A stretch of 64,000 nt of DNA from an uncultured Pelagibacteraceae bacterium. GTDB lineage: Bacteria > Pseudomonadota > Alphaproteobacteria > Pelagibacterales > Pelagibacteraceae. The notes beneath the pieces are model-generated. The model saw only the letters and a list, made by a program, of their open reading frames with translations. It was not told where the DNA came from and did no database searches. Where the stretch lies: NCBI GenBank assembly GCA_902610975.1, contig CACLXL010000001.1, forward strand, positions 1 to 64,000, in the 5' to 3' direction. A program made the position numbers and the translations under genes. Positions 51,268 to 58,328 of the stretch are shown here, one piece after another (position 1 is the stretch's first letter; every line of letters starts with the position of its first letter).

Positions 51268-51716
51268 GAAGAAATTTTTTAAAATATTTAAGCTTAACAA
51301 TTTTTTCTTCTTTTATTCTTCCTTTAAACTCACTATTTGCTAATACAAAAAAAATTATCAATAAAAACCTTACAAAAAAACAAAAAGAAATTATGTTTAA
51401 CGAGGGTACTGAAAGACCCTTTTCTAGTGATTTACTTAGAGAAAGTAGAAAGGGTTTTTATCATTGCGCTAATTGTGGAAATAAACTTTTTGCTTCTACT
51501 AGTAAATTCGACAGTGGCACTGGTTGGCCATCATTTTCAGAGGCTTTACCTGGAGCATTTAAAACTAAGATAGATTATAAATTTGGAATTAAAAGAACAG
51601 AATATCATTGTGCTAAATGCGGTGCACATCATGGACATGTCTTTAACGATGGACCAACAAAAAGTGGTAAAAGATTTTGTAATAATGGTCTTTGTTTAAT
51701 TTTTAAGCCTGAATAA
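51264..51716 (+). CDS. msrB: Peptide methionine-R-sulfoxide reductase MsrB, exported
   Basis: 150 residues. An N-terminal signal (RRNFLKYLSLTIFSSFILPLNSLFA) with RRNF is Tat- or Sec-type, so it acts in the periplasm. MsrB core: ERPFSSDLL, YHCANCG and YHCAKCGAHHGHVF (zinc Cys pairs), SGTGWPSFSEA, and RFCNNGLCLIF with the catalytic Cys. It repairs the R-epimer, complementing exported MsrA at 8.4-8.9 kb. Confidence 0.94.
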   Translation: MRRNFLKYLSLTIFSSFILPLNSLFANTKKIINKNLTKKQKEIMFNEGTERPFSSDLLRESRKGFYHCANCGNKLFASTSKFDSGTGWPSFSEALPGAFKTKIDYKFGIKRTEYHCAKCGAHHGHVFNDGPTKSGKRFCNNGLCLIFKPE

Positions 51717-51718
51717 AA

Positions 51719-52621
51719 TTATTTAATATCTTGGATAAAAGGCATTGCATCCCCTGCTCCAAGTTTAGTTGTAGATATTCCAGCAACTTTATTTGCGAAC
51801 TCTAAACAATCTTTAATAGGTTTTTCTTTCAATAAACAGAAAGCTAAACCTCCATTAAAAGCATCTCCTGCTCCAGTAGTGTCAATGGCTTTTACTGCAC
51901 TAGCTTTTAAATAAATTTCCTCTTTTCCATCAGAATAAAATAAACCTTTTTCTCCTAGAGTAATTATTACTTTTTTTATTCCTAGATTTATTAATTTATC
52001 TGCTGCCTGCTTTGCTTCTTGATCATTAGTAATCTTTATGCCTGTATAAAATTCAGCCTCGGTTTCATTAGGTGTAAAAAAATCGATATTATTATAAAAC
52101 TCATTTGAAATTTCAGATGCTGGTGCAGGATTTAAAATTGTAGTACATCCATTTTCTTTAGCAGTTTTCAAACAATGTAAGGTAACATCTTTTGGGACTT
52201 CTAATTGAGTTAAAAAAATTTTTGATTTTTTTATTAAATTAATTTGTTTTTCAATTTCACTTATTTTTAAAGAACTTGGAGCGCCTACAATTACATTTAT
52301 TGCATTTTTTCCAGTATTTTGATCAACTAAAATTCCAGCTACACCAGTTTGTTGATTGCCATCTTGAATAACATTTTCTATAGAAATTTTATTTTTTTCA
52401 AGAGTTTTAAGAGCTAAATCTCCGTATGCGTCCTTACCAATTTTACTTATAAAGTTTGTATTTCCGCCAAGTCTTGAAATTGCTATGGCTTGATTACAAC
52501 CTTTTCCACCTGGACCCACATTATATTTTTTTCCCAGAATAGTTTCACCTATTGATGGAATTTTAGGTCCAGAAAAACTGATGTCAGCAACAAAAATTCC
52601 TAAGACTGTTATTTCGCTCAT
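51719..52621 (-). CDS. rbsK: Ribokinase (PfkB family)
   Basis: 300 residues. N-terminal GLGxxxD-type start is ITVLGIFVADISFSG, then GPGGKGCNQAIAISRLGG and C-terminal DTTGAGDAFNGGLAFCL with the catalytic Asp. The VGPGGKGCNQA block fits ribokinase. No other ribose genes are present. It overlaps ccdA by 1 nt and is convergent with msrB. Confidence 0.88.
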   Translation of the reverse strand: MSEITVLGIFVADISFSGPKIPSIGETILGKKYNVGPGGKGCNQAIAISRLGGNTNFISKIGKDAYGDLALKTLEKNKISIENVIQDGNQQTGVAGILVDQNTGKNAINVIVGAPSSLKISEIEKQINLIKKSKIFLTQLEVPKDVTLHCLKTAKENGCTTILNPAPASEISNEFYNNIDFFTPNETEAEFYTGIKITNDQEAKQAADKLINLGIKKVIITLGEKGLFYSDGKEEIYLKASAVKAIDTTGAGDAFNGGLAFCLLKEKPIKDCLEFANKVAGISTTKLGAGDAMPFIQDIK

Positions 52622-53337
52622 TAACCAACCTTAGCGAGAATTGGAAAGGTCGTCAAAATATAATAACTTATAACTTGAATATAATTTGTAGTAATCAAGA
52701 TGCCAGTAATTAAAAGAATAGCTCCGCCAGATTTTGTAATAGCCCCATAATATTTTCCAAAACCTTTTTTAGTATTTAAAAATCTACTCATGTAATAACC
52801 GGATAATATAAATGGGATAGCTAAACCTAAAGAATAAAATGATAATAATAAAATTCCTTTACTAATTGTAGCTTCTGTAGCAGATAAAGCAATTATAGAT
52901 CCCAAAACAGGACCAATACATGGTGTCCAGCCAAATGCAAAAGCAGCGCCAACTATAAACGGAAATGCATAATTGTCTTTGTAATTTGAATTAGTCTGAA
53001 TTCTTTTTTCAGTATTTAAAAAAGAAAAATTTAAAAAACCTAACATTTGTAATGAAAAAATAATAATTATTAATCCTGCGACTATTCTTAACTCACTCGA
53101 AAAGAAAAGAAGTACGTTTCCTATTGCAGAGGCAGCTGCTCCAAGTGTTATAAAAACAAATGAGAAACCAAGTGAAAAAAGAATAGTTTTAGTCAAAACT
53201 ATTGATTTGTCTTTATCTATTTCCCCTAAATCTTTTCCAGTAATATAAGAAATATAACCCGGGATAATTGGAAGTACGCAAGGGGTGAGAAAACTTATAA
53301 ATCCAGCCCCAAAAGCAAACACAAGTTTAATGATCAT
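52621..53337 (-). CDS. ccdA: CcdA-type cytochrome c biogenesis / thiol transport protein
   Basis: 238 residues with six spans. The two redox Cys lie in SFLTPCVLPIIPGYISYITG and FGWTPCIGPVLGSIIALSA, the DsbD/CcdA pattern. Carries electrons from cytosolic thioredoxin to periplasmic thiols, for c-type cytochrome maturation and possibly to drive exported MsrA and MsrB. The start is 50 nt from the divergent small membrane gene. Confidence 0.93.
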   Translation of the reverse strand: MIIKLVFAFGAGFISFLTPCVLPIIPGYISYITGKDLGEIDKDKSIVLTKTILFSLGFSFVFITLGAAASAIGNVLLFFSSELRIVAGLIIIIFSLQMLGFLNFSFLNTEKRIQTNSNYKDNYAFPFIVGAAFAFGWTPCIGPVLGSIIALSATEATISKGILLLSFYSLGLAIPFILSGYYMSRFLNTKKGFGKYYGAITKSGGAILLITGILITTNYIQVISYYILTTFPILAKVG

Positions 53338-53387
53338 ATTACGTTTATATTTGCCTTTGAACTTTACCGCAATTACAATATTGGCTC

Positions 53388-53732
53388 ATGATAATTAAAT
53401 ACGCAGGTTTTTTATTCACTCTTTTGTGGTCATATACTTTTATTAAGTCTCAGAGTATTTTTAAAAAAGGATCAGGTATTTTGATTACTTTATTTGTAAC
53501 CAATATATCCTGGTTCACTTTTATCGCAGCTTGCTTTTATGGCCTTAAAAATTTTAGCTTTTACCATGCTTTACTTGGTATAGCTTTAAGTATTATTTTG
53601 GTTCACTTGGCTTTTTCTCGATTAACTTTATTCATCAATAACAAATTTCAGGATAAGAAAACTCTTTTAAAAATTAAAACATTTATTGAATATTTAATTT
53701 TAATAACAGTTGGATATTTTATATTTTTTTAA
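53388..53732 (+). CDS. Small membrane protein of unknown family
   Basis: 114 residues, four predicted spans (about 3-18, 29-51, 58-78, 95-113) with basic loops. No family recognised. It is divergent from ccdA and its stop overlaps the convergent phosphatase gene by 4 nt. Confidence 0.65.
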   Translation: MIIKYAGFLFTLLWSYTFIKSQSIFKKGSGILITLFVTNISWFTFIAACFYGLKNFSFYHALLGIALSIILVHLAFSRLTLFINNKFQDKKTLLKIKTFIEYLILITVGYFIFF

Positions 53733-54286
53733 AAAGTATTAATTGTAGATAAAACTTTGAAATTTTTATCAGTTATGACTAGTTCACCAGATCGTGTTGT
53801 TTCTCCGGTTATTGCCAAGATAATTACATAATGCGTAACTAAAACTAGATTTCCCCCTTTACCGTTCCAATTATTTGCATATTTTTTTAAGTCCTTAATC
53901 TGCTGTTTTTCATTTTGGTCGTATGGTGGAGTATAAGTAGAATTTAACGCGGAAAATTCTTTAAAATTACCAAAAGCATATTTTGCGGTATCTTTGCATC
54001 TACACCACTGGCTTGATAAAACTTGATCAATTTTAACTTTTTTTTCTCTAAAAAGTTTACCAATTTTTTTCGCTTGATTAATGCCCATCATGTCGAGATT
54101 TCTTTGAGTTTTACAATCTTCAATTTTAAATCCTTCTGGGTCTCCGCCTCCAGGAGCTTTAGCATGTCTAATTAAAATGATTTTATCTCCATCCTGAGCT
54201 GGTTTCCAATTTTGTTCTGATGCGTGAGTATGAAATGAAATTAACGAGAATATAATTATAAGTAGGGAAATAATTTGCTTCTTCAT
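53729..54286 (-). CDS. Exported histidine phosphatase superfamily protein
   Basis: 185 residues with a signal peptide (LLIIIFSLISFHTHAS). The catalytic block IILIRHAKAPGGGDP has the RH motif, followed by NLDMMGINQAKKIGKLF and VLSSQWCRCKDTAKYAF, and the second His in LVTHYVIILA. Periplasmic phosphatase of unknown substrate. Its start lies 14 nt after the long inverted repeat at 54300-54354. Confidence 0.85.
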   Translation of the reverse strand: MKKQIISLLIIIFSLISFHTHASEQNWKPAQDGDKIILIRHAKAPGGGDPEGFKIEDCKTQRNLDMMGINQAKKIGKLFREKKVKIDQVLSSQWCRCKDTAKYAFGNFKEFSALNSTYTPPYDQNEKQQIKDLKKYANNWNGKGGNLVLVTHYVIILAITGETTRSGELVITDKNFKVLSTINTF

Positions 54287-54299
54287 GGTGGATGAAATG

Positions 54300-54354
54300 A
54301 TAATCTTACAAACTTGTGTCTCCTTGGTCTAGAGGACATGACAAGTAAGATTAT
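54300..54354. repeat. Long imperfect inverted repeat between msrB and the phosphatase gene
   Basis: ATAATCTTAC (54300-54309) and GTAAGATTAT (54345-54354) form a perfect 10-bp outer stem. Inner partial pairing (TTGT/ACAA, TGTC/GACA) allows an extended hairpin. On the plus strand it is followed by six T, as in a terminator, but no plus-strand gene needs one there. On the minus strand it sits in the leader of the phosphatase gene. Possible RNase barrier, attenuator or small RNA. Confidence 0.6.
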
Positions 54355-54401
54355 AATTTTTTGATAAGTTGTATTAAAACACTTAATTGGTTTGTGTATA
54401 A

Positions 54402-54779
54402 CTACTCGCCTTTTGGTTTAAATACTAAACAGATACCATTGTTACAATATCGTTTTCCAGTAGGTTTTGGACCGTCATCAAATACATGACCGTGATGACC
54501 TCCACATTTTTTGCAATGATACTCAGTTCTTGGATAACCAATATGCATATCTTTTTTTTCTTCAAATACCTCTGGAATAGATTCGAAAAATGAAGGCCAG
54601 CCTGAACCACTCTCATATTTAGTTGAAGATTCAAACAATTTTGTTCCACACCCAACACAGTGATAAGAACCCTCTCTTTTTTCATGATTTAATGGACTGC
54701 TACCTGGAGACTCTGTTCCTTCTTGTTTTAAAACATAATTTTGTTCTGGAGTTAAATTTGGATCCCAATCTTTACTCAT
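54402..54779 (-). CDS. msrB: Peptide methionine-R-sulfoxide reductase MsrB, cytosolic
   Basis: 125 residues without a signal. Core: [27 protein letters not shown] and [14 protein letters not shown] (zinc Cys pairs), [11 protein letters not shown] and [11 protein letters not shown]. It shares the unusual CNNG-CL active-site end with the exported copy at 51.3 kb. Its start overlaps the cysE stop by 8 nt. Confidence 0.95.
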   Translation of the reverse strand: MSKDWDPNLTPEQNYVLKQEGTESPGSSPLNHEKREGSYHCVGCGTKLFESSTKYESGSGWPSFFESIPEVFEEKKDMHIGYPRTEYHCKKCGGHHGHVFDDGPKPTGKRYCNNGICLVFKPKGE

Positions 54780-55347
54780 CTTTTACTTTATCATCTACAC
54801 CATAAGGTCTAAAGCTACCTTTATTTTCCAACTTGACTGCTCTAGCAGGGATGCCAACCATCGTTGCGTTTTCTGGTACATCTTTTACCACAACTGCGTT
54901 AGCTGCAATTCTTGCATTGTTACCAACTTTAATTGGCCCAATTATTTGTGCTCCAGACCCGATCACAACATCATTGCCAATGGTAGGATGTCTTTTTTCA
55001 TATCGTTGTCTCTCGCTATCTATACTGGGAGAACTCCCACCTAAAGTGACGTTGTGATAAATAGTAACATTGTCTCCAATTTCAGAAGTTTCGCCGACTA
55101 CTACACCCATACCATGATCAATAAATAAATTTTTTCCAATCTTGGCCCCAGGATGAATTTCAATACCTGTAAAAAATCTTATTGTTTGTGATATAATTCT
55201 TGCTATTAGGTCAAATCCAGCCTTGTAAAAAAAGTTTGATATTTGATGAAAGAAAACTGCCTTAACTCCCGGATACGTAAGTATGATACTAATTATAGAT
55301 TTTGCCGCAGGATCTCTTTTTTTTATAGATTCTAAATAGTCGTTCAT
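54772..55347 (-). CDS. cysE: Serine O-acetyltransferase
   Basis: 191 residues. Hexapeptide-repeat barrel: [40 protein letters not shown]-type [30 protein letters not shown] and [15 protein letters not shown]. The Asp-His pair (IDHGMG) is catalytic. Acetylates serine for cysteine synthesis. I start at [14 protein letters not shown] as in short EpsC-type CysE proteins; an upstream start would add 19 unlikely residues. Feeds GshA and GshB just beyond. Confidence 0.93.
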   Translation of the reverse strand: MNDYLESIKKRDPAAKSIISIILTYPGVKAVFFHQISNFFYKAGFDLIARIISQTIRFFTGIEIHPGAKIGKNLFIDHGMGVVVGETSEIGDNVTIYHNVTLGGSSPSIDSERQRYEKRHPTIGNDVVIGSGAQIIGPIKVGNNARIAANAVVVKDVPENATMVGIPARAVKLENKGSFRPYGVDDKVKDE

Positions 55348-55396
55348 AAGATGTATATAATGACTACTTGATAAATTTAAAGAAGAATATATATAA

Positions 55397-55795
55397 ATGC
55401 GCATGAGCAGCTCATTTCATTTGGCAATCCCAGCTGGAGATTTAAAAAAAGCAGAGGCTTTTTATACCGATATTTTAGGATGTAAAACTGGAAATCGTGA
55501 AGACGGTAAGTGGGTAGACATAGATTTTTGGGGTAATGAACTTACCTTACATCAAACATCCATGAAACTTCCAAGAGAAAGACACGACGTTGATATGGGT
55601 CAAGTTCCAGTTCCACATTTTGGAGTGCATTTAAAAAAAGATGTTTTTAATAAAATTAAAGCAAATATTGAGGCAAATAAAATTGACTACATCGACAAAC
55701 CTTACACTAGATTTGAAGGTACTGAATTTGAGCAAAATACATTTTTTATTGAAGATCCAAACGGAAATGTATTAGAGTTAAAAACGTTTGACTAA
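55397..55795 (+). CDS. VOC (glyoxalase/bleomycin resistance fold) family protein
   Basis: 132 residues. One VOC domain with [42 protein letters not shown] and [14 protein letters not shown]; His and Glu are in metal-ligand positions. Could be a glyoxalase-like enzyme, which would suit glutathione genes directly downstream, but the reaction cannot be named. Starts at either of two nearby ATGs (55397 or 55403); overlaps gshA by 8 nt. Confidence 0.82.
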   Translation: MRMSSSFHLAIPAGDLKKAEAFYTDILGCKTGNREDGKWVDIDFWGNELTLHQTSMKLPRERHDVDMGQVPVPHFGVHLKKDVFNKIKANIEANKIDYIDKPYTRFEGTEFEQNTFFIEDPNGNVLELKTFD

Positions 55796-57131
55796 TAAAT
55801 CAAATTCATTCATCGAAAATAAAATTCAGTTAATCCAATATTTTAAGGATGGGATAAAAAAAGATACTGATCTTAGAATTGGTGTTGAACATGAAAAATT
55901 TCTTTTTAATAGAACAGATTTAAAAAGAATTAATTATGATCAAATTAAGAAAATATTTGAAATCTTAAAAGAAAAAGGTTGGGAACCTCAATTAGAGGGA
56001 GATAAACTAATCGGGTTAAAAAGACTAAATCAAAAAATTACGACTGAACCTGGATTTCAATATGAATTATCAGGTGCGCCATTTAAAAATATACATTCAG
56101 TTTGTTCAGAAAATAGTTCTCATTTTAATGAACTGAAAGAAATTTTTAAGTCGACAAATATTACTACTTCATCAATTGCATACGATCCTTTTAATAAATT
56201 AATTGAAATCCCTAAAAGCCCTAAAGAGCGTTACAAAATTATGACATCAGAAATGCCAAAAGGTGGCAAATTAAGTTTAGATATGATGTACAAAACTGCC
56301 GGTATTCAAATTAATTATGATTACACTTCTGAAGAAGATTTTGAAAAAAAATTTAGAATTGGAAACTATTTAGCTCCCTTAACTATTGCTCTTTTTGCAA
56401 ACTCTCCTTTTAATGAAAACAAGCTTTCAGGTTTTTTATCTTATAGAGGAAAAGTTTGGCAAGAAACTAATAGAGGCGGAATAATGCCAATTACTTTTGA
56501 AAAACTAAATTTTGAAAAATATATTGATTATGCAATCAATTGCCCAATTTTATTTCTTAAAAAAAAAGGAAAATATTTCTCGCCCAATGGTCAAACTTTT
56601 AAAGACTTTTTAGATGGTAGTTTAAATTTTCTTAAAGGAGAAAAGCCCTCTTTAGAAGATTTTGAAAATCACCTAGGCACTATTTTTACTGAGATAAGAT
56701 TAAAGCAAGTTATAGAATTTAGATCTTTAGATACATGTAATTTTGGTTGTATTTGTAACGGCCCCTCATTTTTTACTGGATTAATTTATGGATCTTTAGA
56801 TGAGACTTATGAAATAATTAAAAACTGGAAAAAAGAAGAAGTAATGGATGCGTATTTGAACGCGCCCAAACAAGGATTAAACACTATGCTTAGAAATAAA
56901 AAATTAATCGACTGGGGAAAAATATTTTTAGATTTATCTAAAAAAGGCTTAGACAAAAGAAATGAGCTTAATAAAAGTGGAAAAAATGAGACAATCTACT
57001 TAAAACATATAGAGGAAATAATTGAGAGTAAAAAAACTAGAGCAGAAATGTTAATTGAACAATTTAATAAAACGAAAAACTTAAGCTTTTTGGTAAATCA
57101 TGACGAAAATTTTAGCTATTCAGGGTTCTGA
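55788..57131 (+). CDS. gshA: Glutamate-cysteine ligase (plant/alphaproteobacterial type)
   Basis: 447 residues. RIGVEHEKFLF, TTEPGFQYELSGAPFKNIHS, MPKGGKLSLDMMYKTAGIQINYDY, SYRGKVWQETNRGG and VIEFRSLDTC match GCS2-type GshA. Joins glutamate and cysteine for glutathione. The start is TTG: no ATG or GTG occurs in the N-terminal region until residue 148, and the TTG lies inside the VOC gene end. Overlaps gshB by 32 nt. Confidence 0.93.
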   Translation: MTNKSNSFIENKIQLIQYFKDGIKKDTDLRIGVEHEKFLFNRTDLKRINYDQIKKIFEILKEKGWEPQLEGDKLIGLKRLNQKITTEPGFQYELSGAPFKNIHSVCSENSSHFNELKEIFKSTNITTSSIAYDPFNKLIEIPKSPKERYKIMTSEMPKGGKLSLDMMYKTAGIQINYDYTSEEDFEKKFRIGNYLAPLTIALFANSPFNENKLSGFLSYRGKVWQETNRGGIMPITFEKLNFEKYIDYAINCPILFLKKKGKYFSPNGQTFKDFLDGSLNFLKGEKPSLEDFENHLGTIFTEIRLKQVIEFRSLDTCNFGCICNGPSFFTGLIYGSLDETYEIIKNWKKEEVMDAYLNAPKQGLNTMLRNKKLIDWGKIFLDLSKKGLDKRNELNKSGKNETIYLKHIEEIIESKKTRAEMLIEQFNKTKNLSFLVNHDENFSYSGF

Positions 57132-58017
57132 TCTTAAAAGAGTAAATCTTAAAACAGATACGACCATACTCCTAGCTACAGAAGCGCAAAAAAGAGGTTA
57201 TAAAATATTTTATTTTGAGCCAGAAAATTTAAGTTTTTTAAATGGTAAAGTTGTAGCTTTATGTAAGCATATTAAGATTCTTAATAGCAAAAAAAAATTT
57301 TACTCATTATTAAAAACGATCAATTTTAACCTTGAAAAATCAAAGGTAATTCTAATTAGAAATGATCCTCCTTTTGATAATCGTTATTTATATACAACGT
57401 TTTTGCTTAACCATATTTCCAAAAAAGTAAAAATAATCAATAATCCATCTGCAGTAAGAAATGTTTCTGAAAAGCTTTTTTCTATTAATTTTATGAAGTA
57501 TATGCCTCCTACTCTAATCAGTGAAAATCTTAATGAGATAAGGAATTTTTTTAAAAGATATAAAGCTGTTGTAGCTAAACCTATTAACGGTTTTAGTGGA
57601 AATAACGTTATTTTACTAAAATCTTTTAATGCTAGTAAAATAAAAAAATTAATAAAAACACATAATCATGTATTTTTTCAAAAGTTTTTACCTGGAGTTT
57701 CTAAAGGAGATAAAAGAGTATTCATTATTAAGGGAAAGATTGTAGGCGCAATATCTAGAGTGCCTAAAAAAGGGAGTATTTTATCGAACATGAGTAAGGG
57801 AGCTCTGGCTAAGTTAACTAAACTTACAAAAAAAGAGGTTAATGCAAGTGAAGTAATTGGTAAATTACTCATTAAAAATAAGATATATTTTGCTGGAATT
57901 GACTTTGTTCAAGAAAAATTAATAGGTGATATTAATGTTACTAGCCCTACTGGGCTGGCTGCATACAAAGATTTATCTGGAATAAACATTGCAAAACAGT
58001 TCTGGAATAATATTTAA
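57100..58017 (+). CDS. gshB: Glutathione synthetase (ATP-grasp)
   Basis: 305 residues. ILAIQGSDLKRVNLKTDTT N-domain, RNDPPFDNRYLYTTFLL, INNPSAVRNVSEKLF, and ATP-grasp blocks VVAKPINGFSGNNVILL, KGDKRVFIIKGKIVGA and FAGIDFVQEKLIGDINVTSPTGL. Adds glycine to gamma-glutamylcysteine. Starts within the last 32 nt of gshA, so translation is coupled. Its stop borders the metY promoter. Confidence 0.94.
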   Translation: MTKILAIQGSDLKRVNLKTDTTILLATEAQKRGYKIFYFEPENLSFLNGKVVALCKHIKILNSKKKFYSLLKTINFNLEKSKVILIRNDPPFDNRYLYTTFLLNHISKKVKIINNPSAVRNVSEKLFSINFMKYMPPTLISENLNEIRNFFKRYKAVVAKPINGFSGNNVILLKSFNASKIKKLIKTHNHVFFQKFLPGVSKGDKRVFIIKGKIVGAISRVPKKGSILSNMSKGALAKLTKLTKKEVNASEVIGKLLIKNKIYFAGIDFVQEKLIGDINVTSPTGLAAYKDLSGINIAKQFWNNI

Positions 58018-58024
58018 TTGACAG

Positions 58025-58054
58025 TTGACAAAATCCTGAATTTCTTGCTATAGT
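58025..58054 (+). promoter_or_regulatory. Predicted sigma70-type promoter of metY
   Basis: TTGACA, 18 nt, TATAGT. Transcription would start at about 58060, exactly where the SAM-II aptamer begins. The -35 box lies just past the gshB stop. A second TTGACA overlaps 7 nt upstream. Confidence 0.7.
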
Positions 58055-58060
58055 TCTTAT

Positions 58061-58111
58061 AGCGCTGAGTTAAGGCAACTTGCGGGCGCTTTATAAATCC
58101 TGCTAAAGCGC
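58061..58111 (+). promoter_or_regulatory. SAM-II riboswitch aptamer of metY
   Basis: AGCGCTGAGTTAAGG, then TTGCGGGCGCTTTATAAAT and TGCTAAAGCGC follow the SAM-II pattern: P1 pairs AGCGC with GCGCT, and a 3' GCTAAA segment joins the pseudoknot. The 3' GCTAAAGCG is also exactly complementary to CGCTTTAGC at 58130-58138, inside the following terminator, which gives a simple antiterminator. SAM binding would free the terminator and stop transcription. SAM-II family is established; the switch pairing is read here. Confidence 0.88.
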
Positions 58112-58124
58112 ATAAGTCATTTAG

Positions 58125-58153
58125 ACCACCGCTTTAGCCGGTGGTTTTTTTTT
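58125..58153 (+). terminator. SAM-II-controlled intrinsic terminator
   Basis: ACCACCG and CGGTGGT form a 7-bp stem around CTTTAGC, followed by nine T. The loop and two stem bases are covered when the GCTAAAGCG of the SAM-II 3' strand pairs with CGCTTTAGC, so ligand state can decide termination. Confidence 0.9.
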
Positions 58154-58170
58154 GGAACAATCTGAAATTA

Positions 58171-58226
58171 AACCGGGTATTTGAACCATATTGTACACCT
58201 GGCATATGCCGAAGTACTAAAAAGGA
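58171..58226 (+). promoter_or_regulatory. SAM-V-like second element of the metY leader
   Basis: After the terminator comes GGGTATTTGAACC, ATATTGTACACC, the palindrome GGCATATGCC, and GAAGTACTAAAAAGGAG. The TACTAAAAAGG end resembles the 3' core shared by SAM-II and SAM-V, and tandem SAM-II/SAM-V leaders are known in marine bacteria. Here the core runs into an SD (AAGGAG), consistent with translational control. The fold is not checked, so the class is tentative. Confidence 0.6.
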
Positions 58227-58230
58227 GAAG

Positions 58231-58284
58231 ATGAACAGAATTAAACTTCGTTCATTCTTCTCCAGAAAAATGGAGAAAAAATGA
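58231..58284 (+). CDS. Leader peptide 1 of metY (17 codons)
   Basis: ATG preceded by AAAGGAGAAG, whose AAGGAG is part of the SAM-V-like core. Encodes MNRIKLRSFFSRKMEKK: basic, with two Met and no run of one amino acid. It ends as ATGA, overlapping the start of leader frame 2. Position right at the riboswitch-controlled SD suggests the riboswitch acts first on this frame, with metY coupled behind it. Translation is not proven. Confidence 0.5.
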   Translation: MNRIKLRSFFSRKMEKK

Positions 58285-58286
58285 AC
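58250..58286 (+). promoter_or_regulatory. Alternative hairpin arms in the metY leader
   Basis: Three arms compete. Arm A at 58224-58236 (GGAGAAGATGAAC) holds SD1 and start 1. Arm B at 58250-58263 (GTTCATTCTTCTCC) is complementary to A with one bulge. Arm C at 58272-58286 (GGAGAAAAAATGAAC) holds the GGAG and start of frame 2 and pairs with B through about 13 bp. Only A:B or B:C can form at once, so one start is hidden while the other is free. Confidence 0.65.
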
Positions 58287-58328
58287 GAAACAATAAGAGA
58301 AACAATAAGGGGGAAAATCAATGGCTGA
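58281..58328 (+). CDS. Leader peptide 2 of metY (15 codons)
   Basis: Starts in the ATGA that ends leader frame 1 (GGAG 5 nt upstream) and encodes MNETIRETIRGKING. Its TGA overlaps the first codons of metY (ATGGCTGA). metY also has its own strong SD (AAGGGGGA) 6 nt before its ATG, so the peptide may tune rather than replace initiation. The chain of overlaps is the evidence; translation is not shown. Confidence 0.45.
   Translation: MNETIRETIRGKING

Noticed and set aside
54310-54350. tRNA-like stretch (GGTCTAGAGG)
   Set aside because: No acceptor stem, anticodon arm or T-loop around it; the inverted repeat explains the bases.
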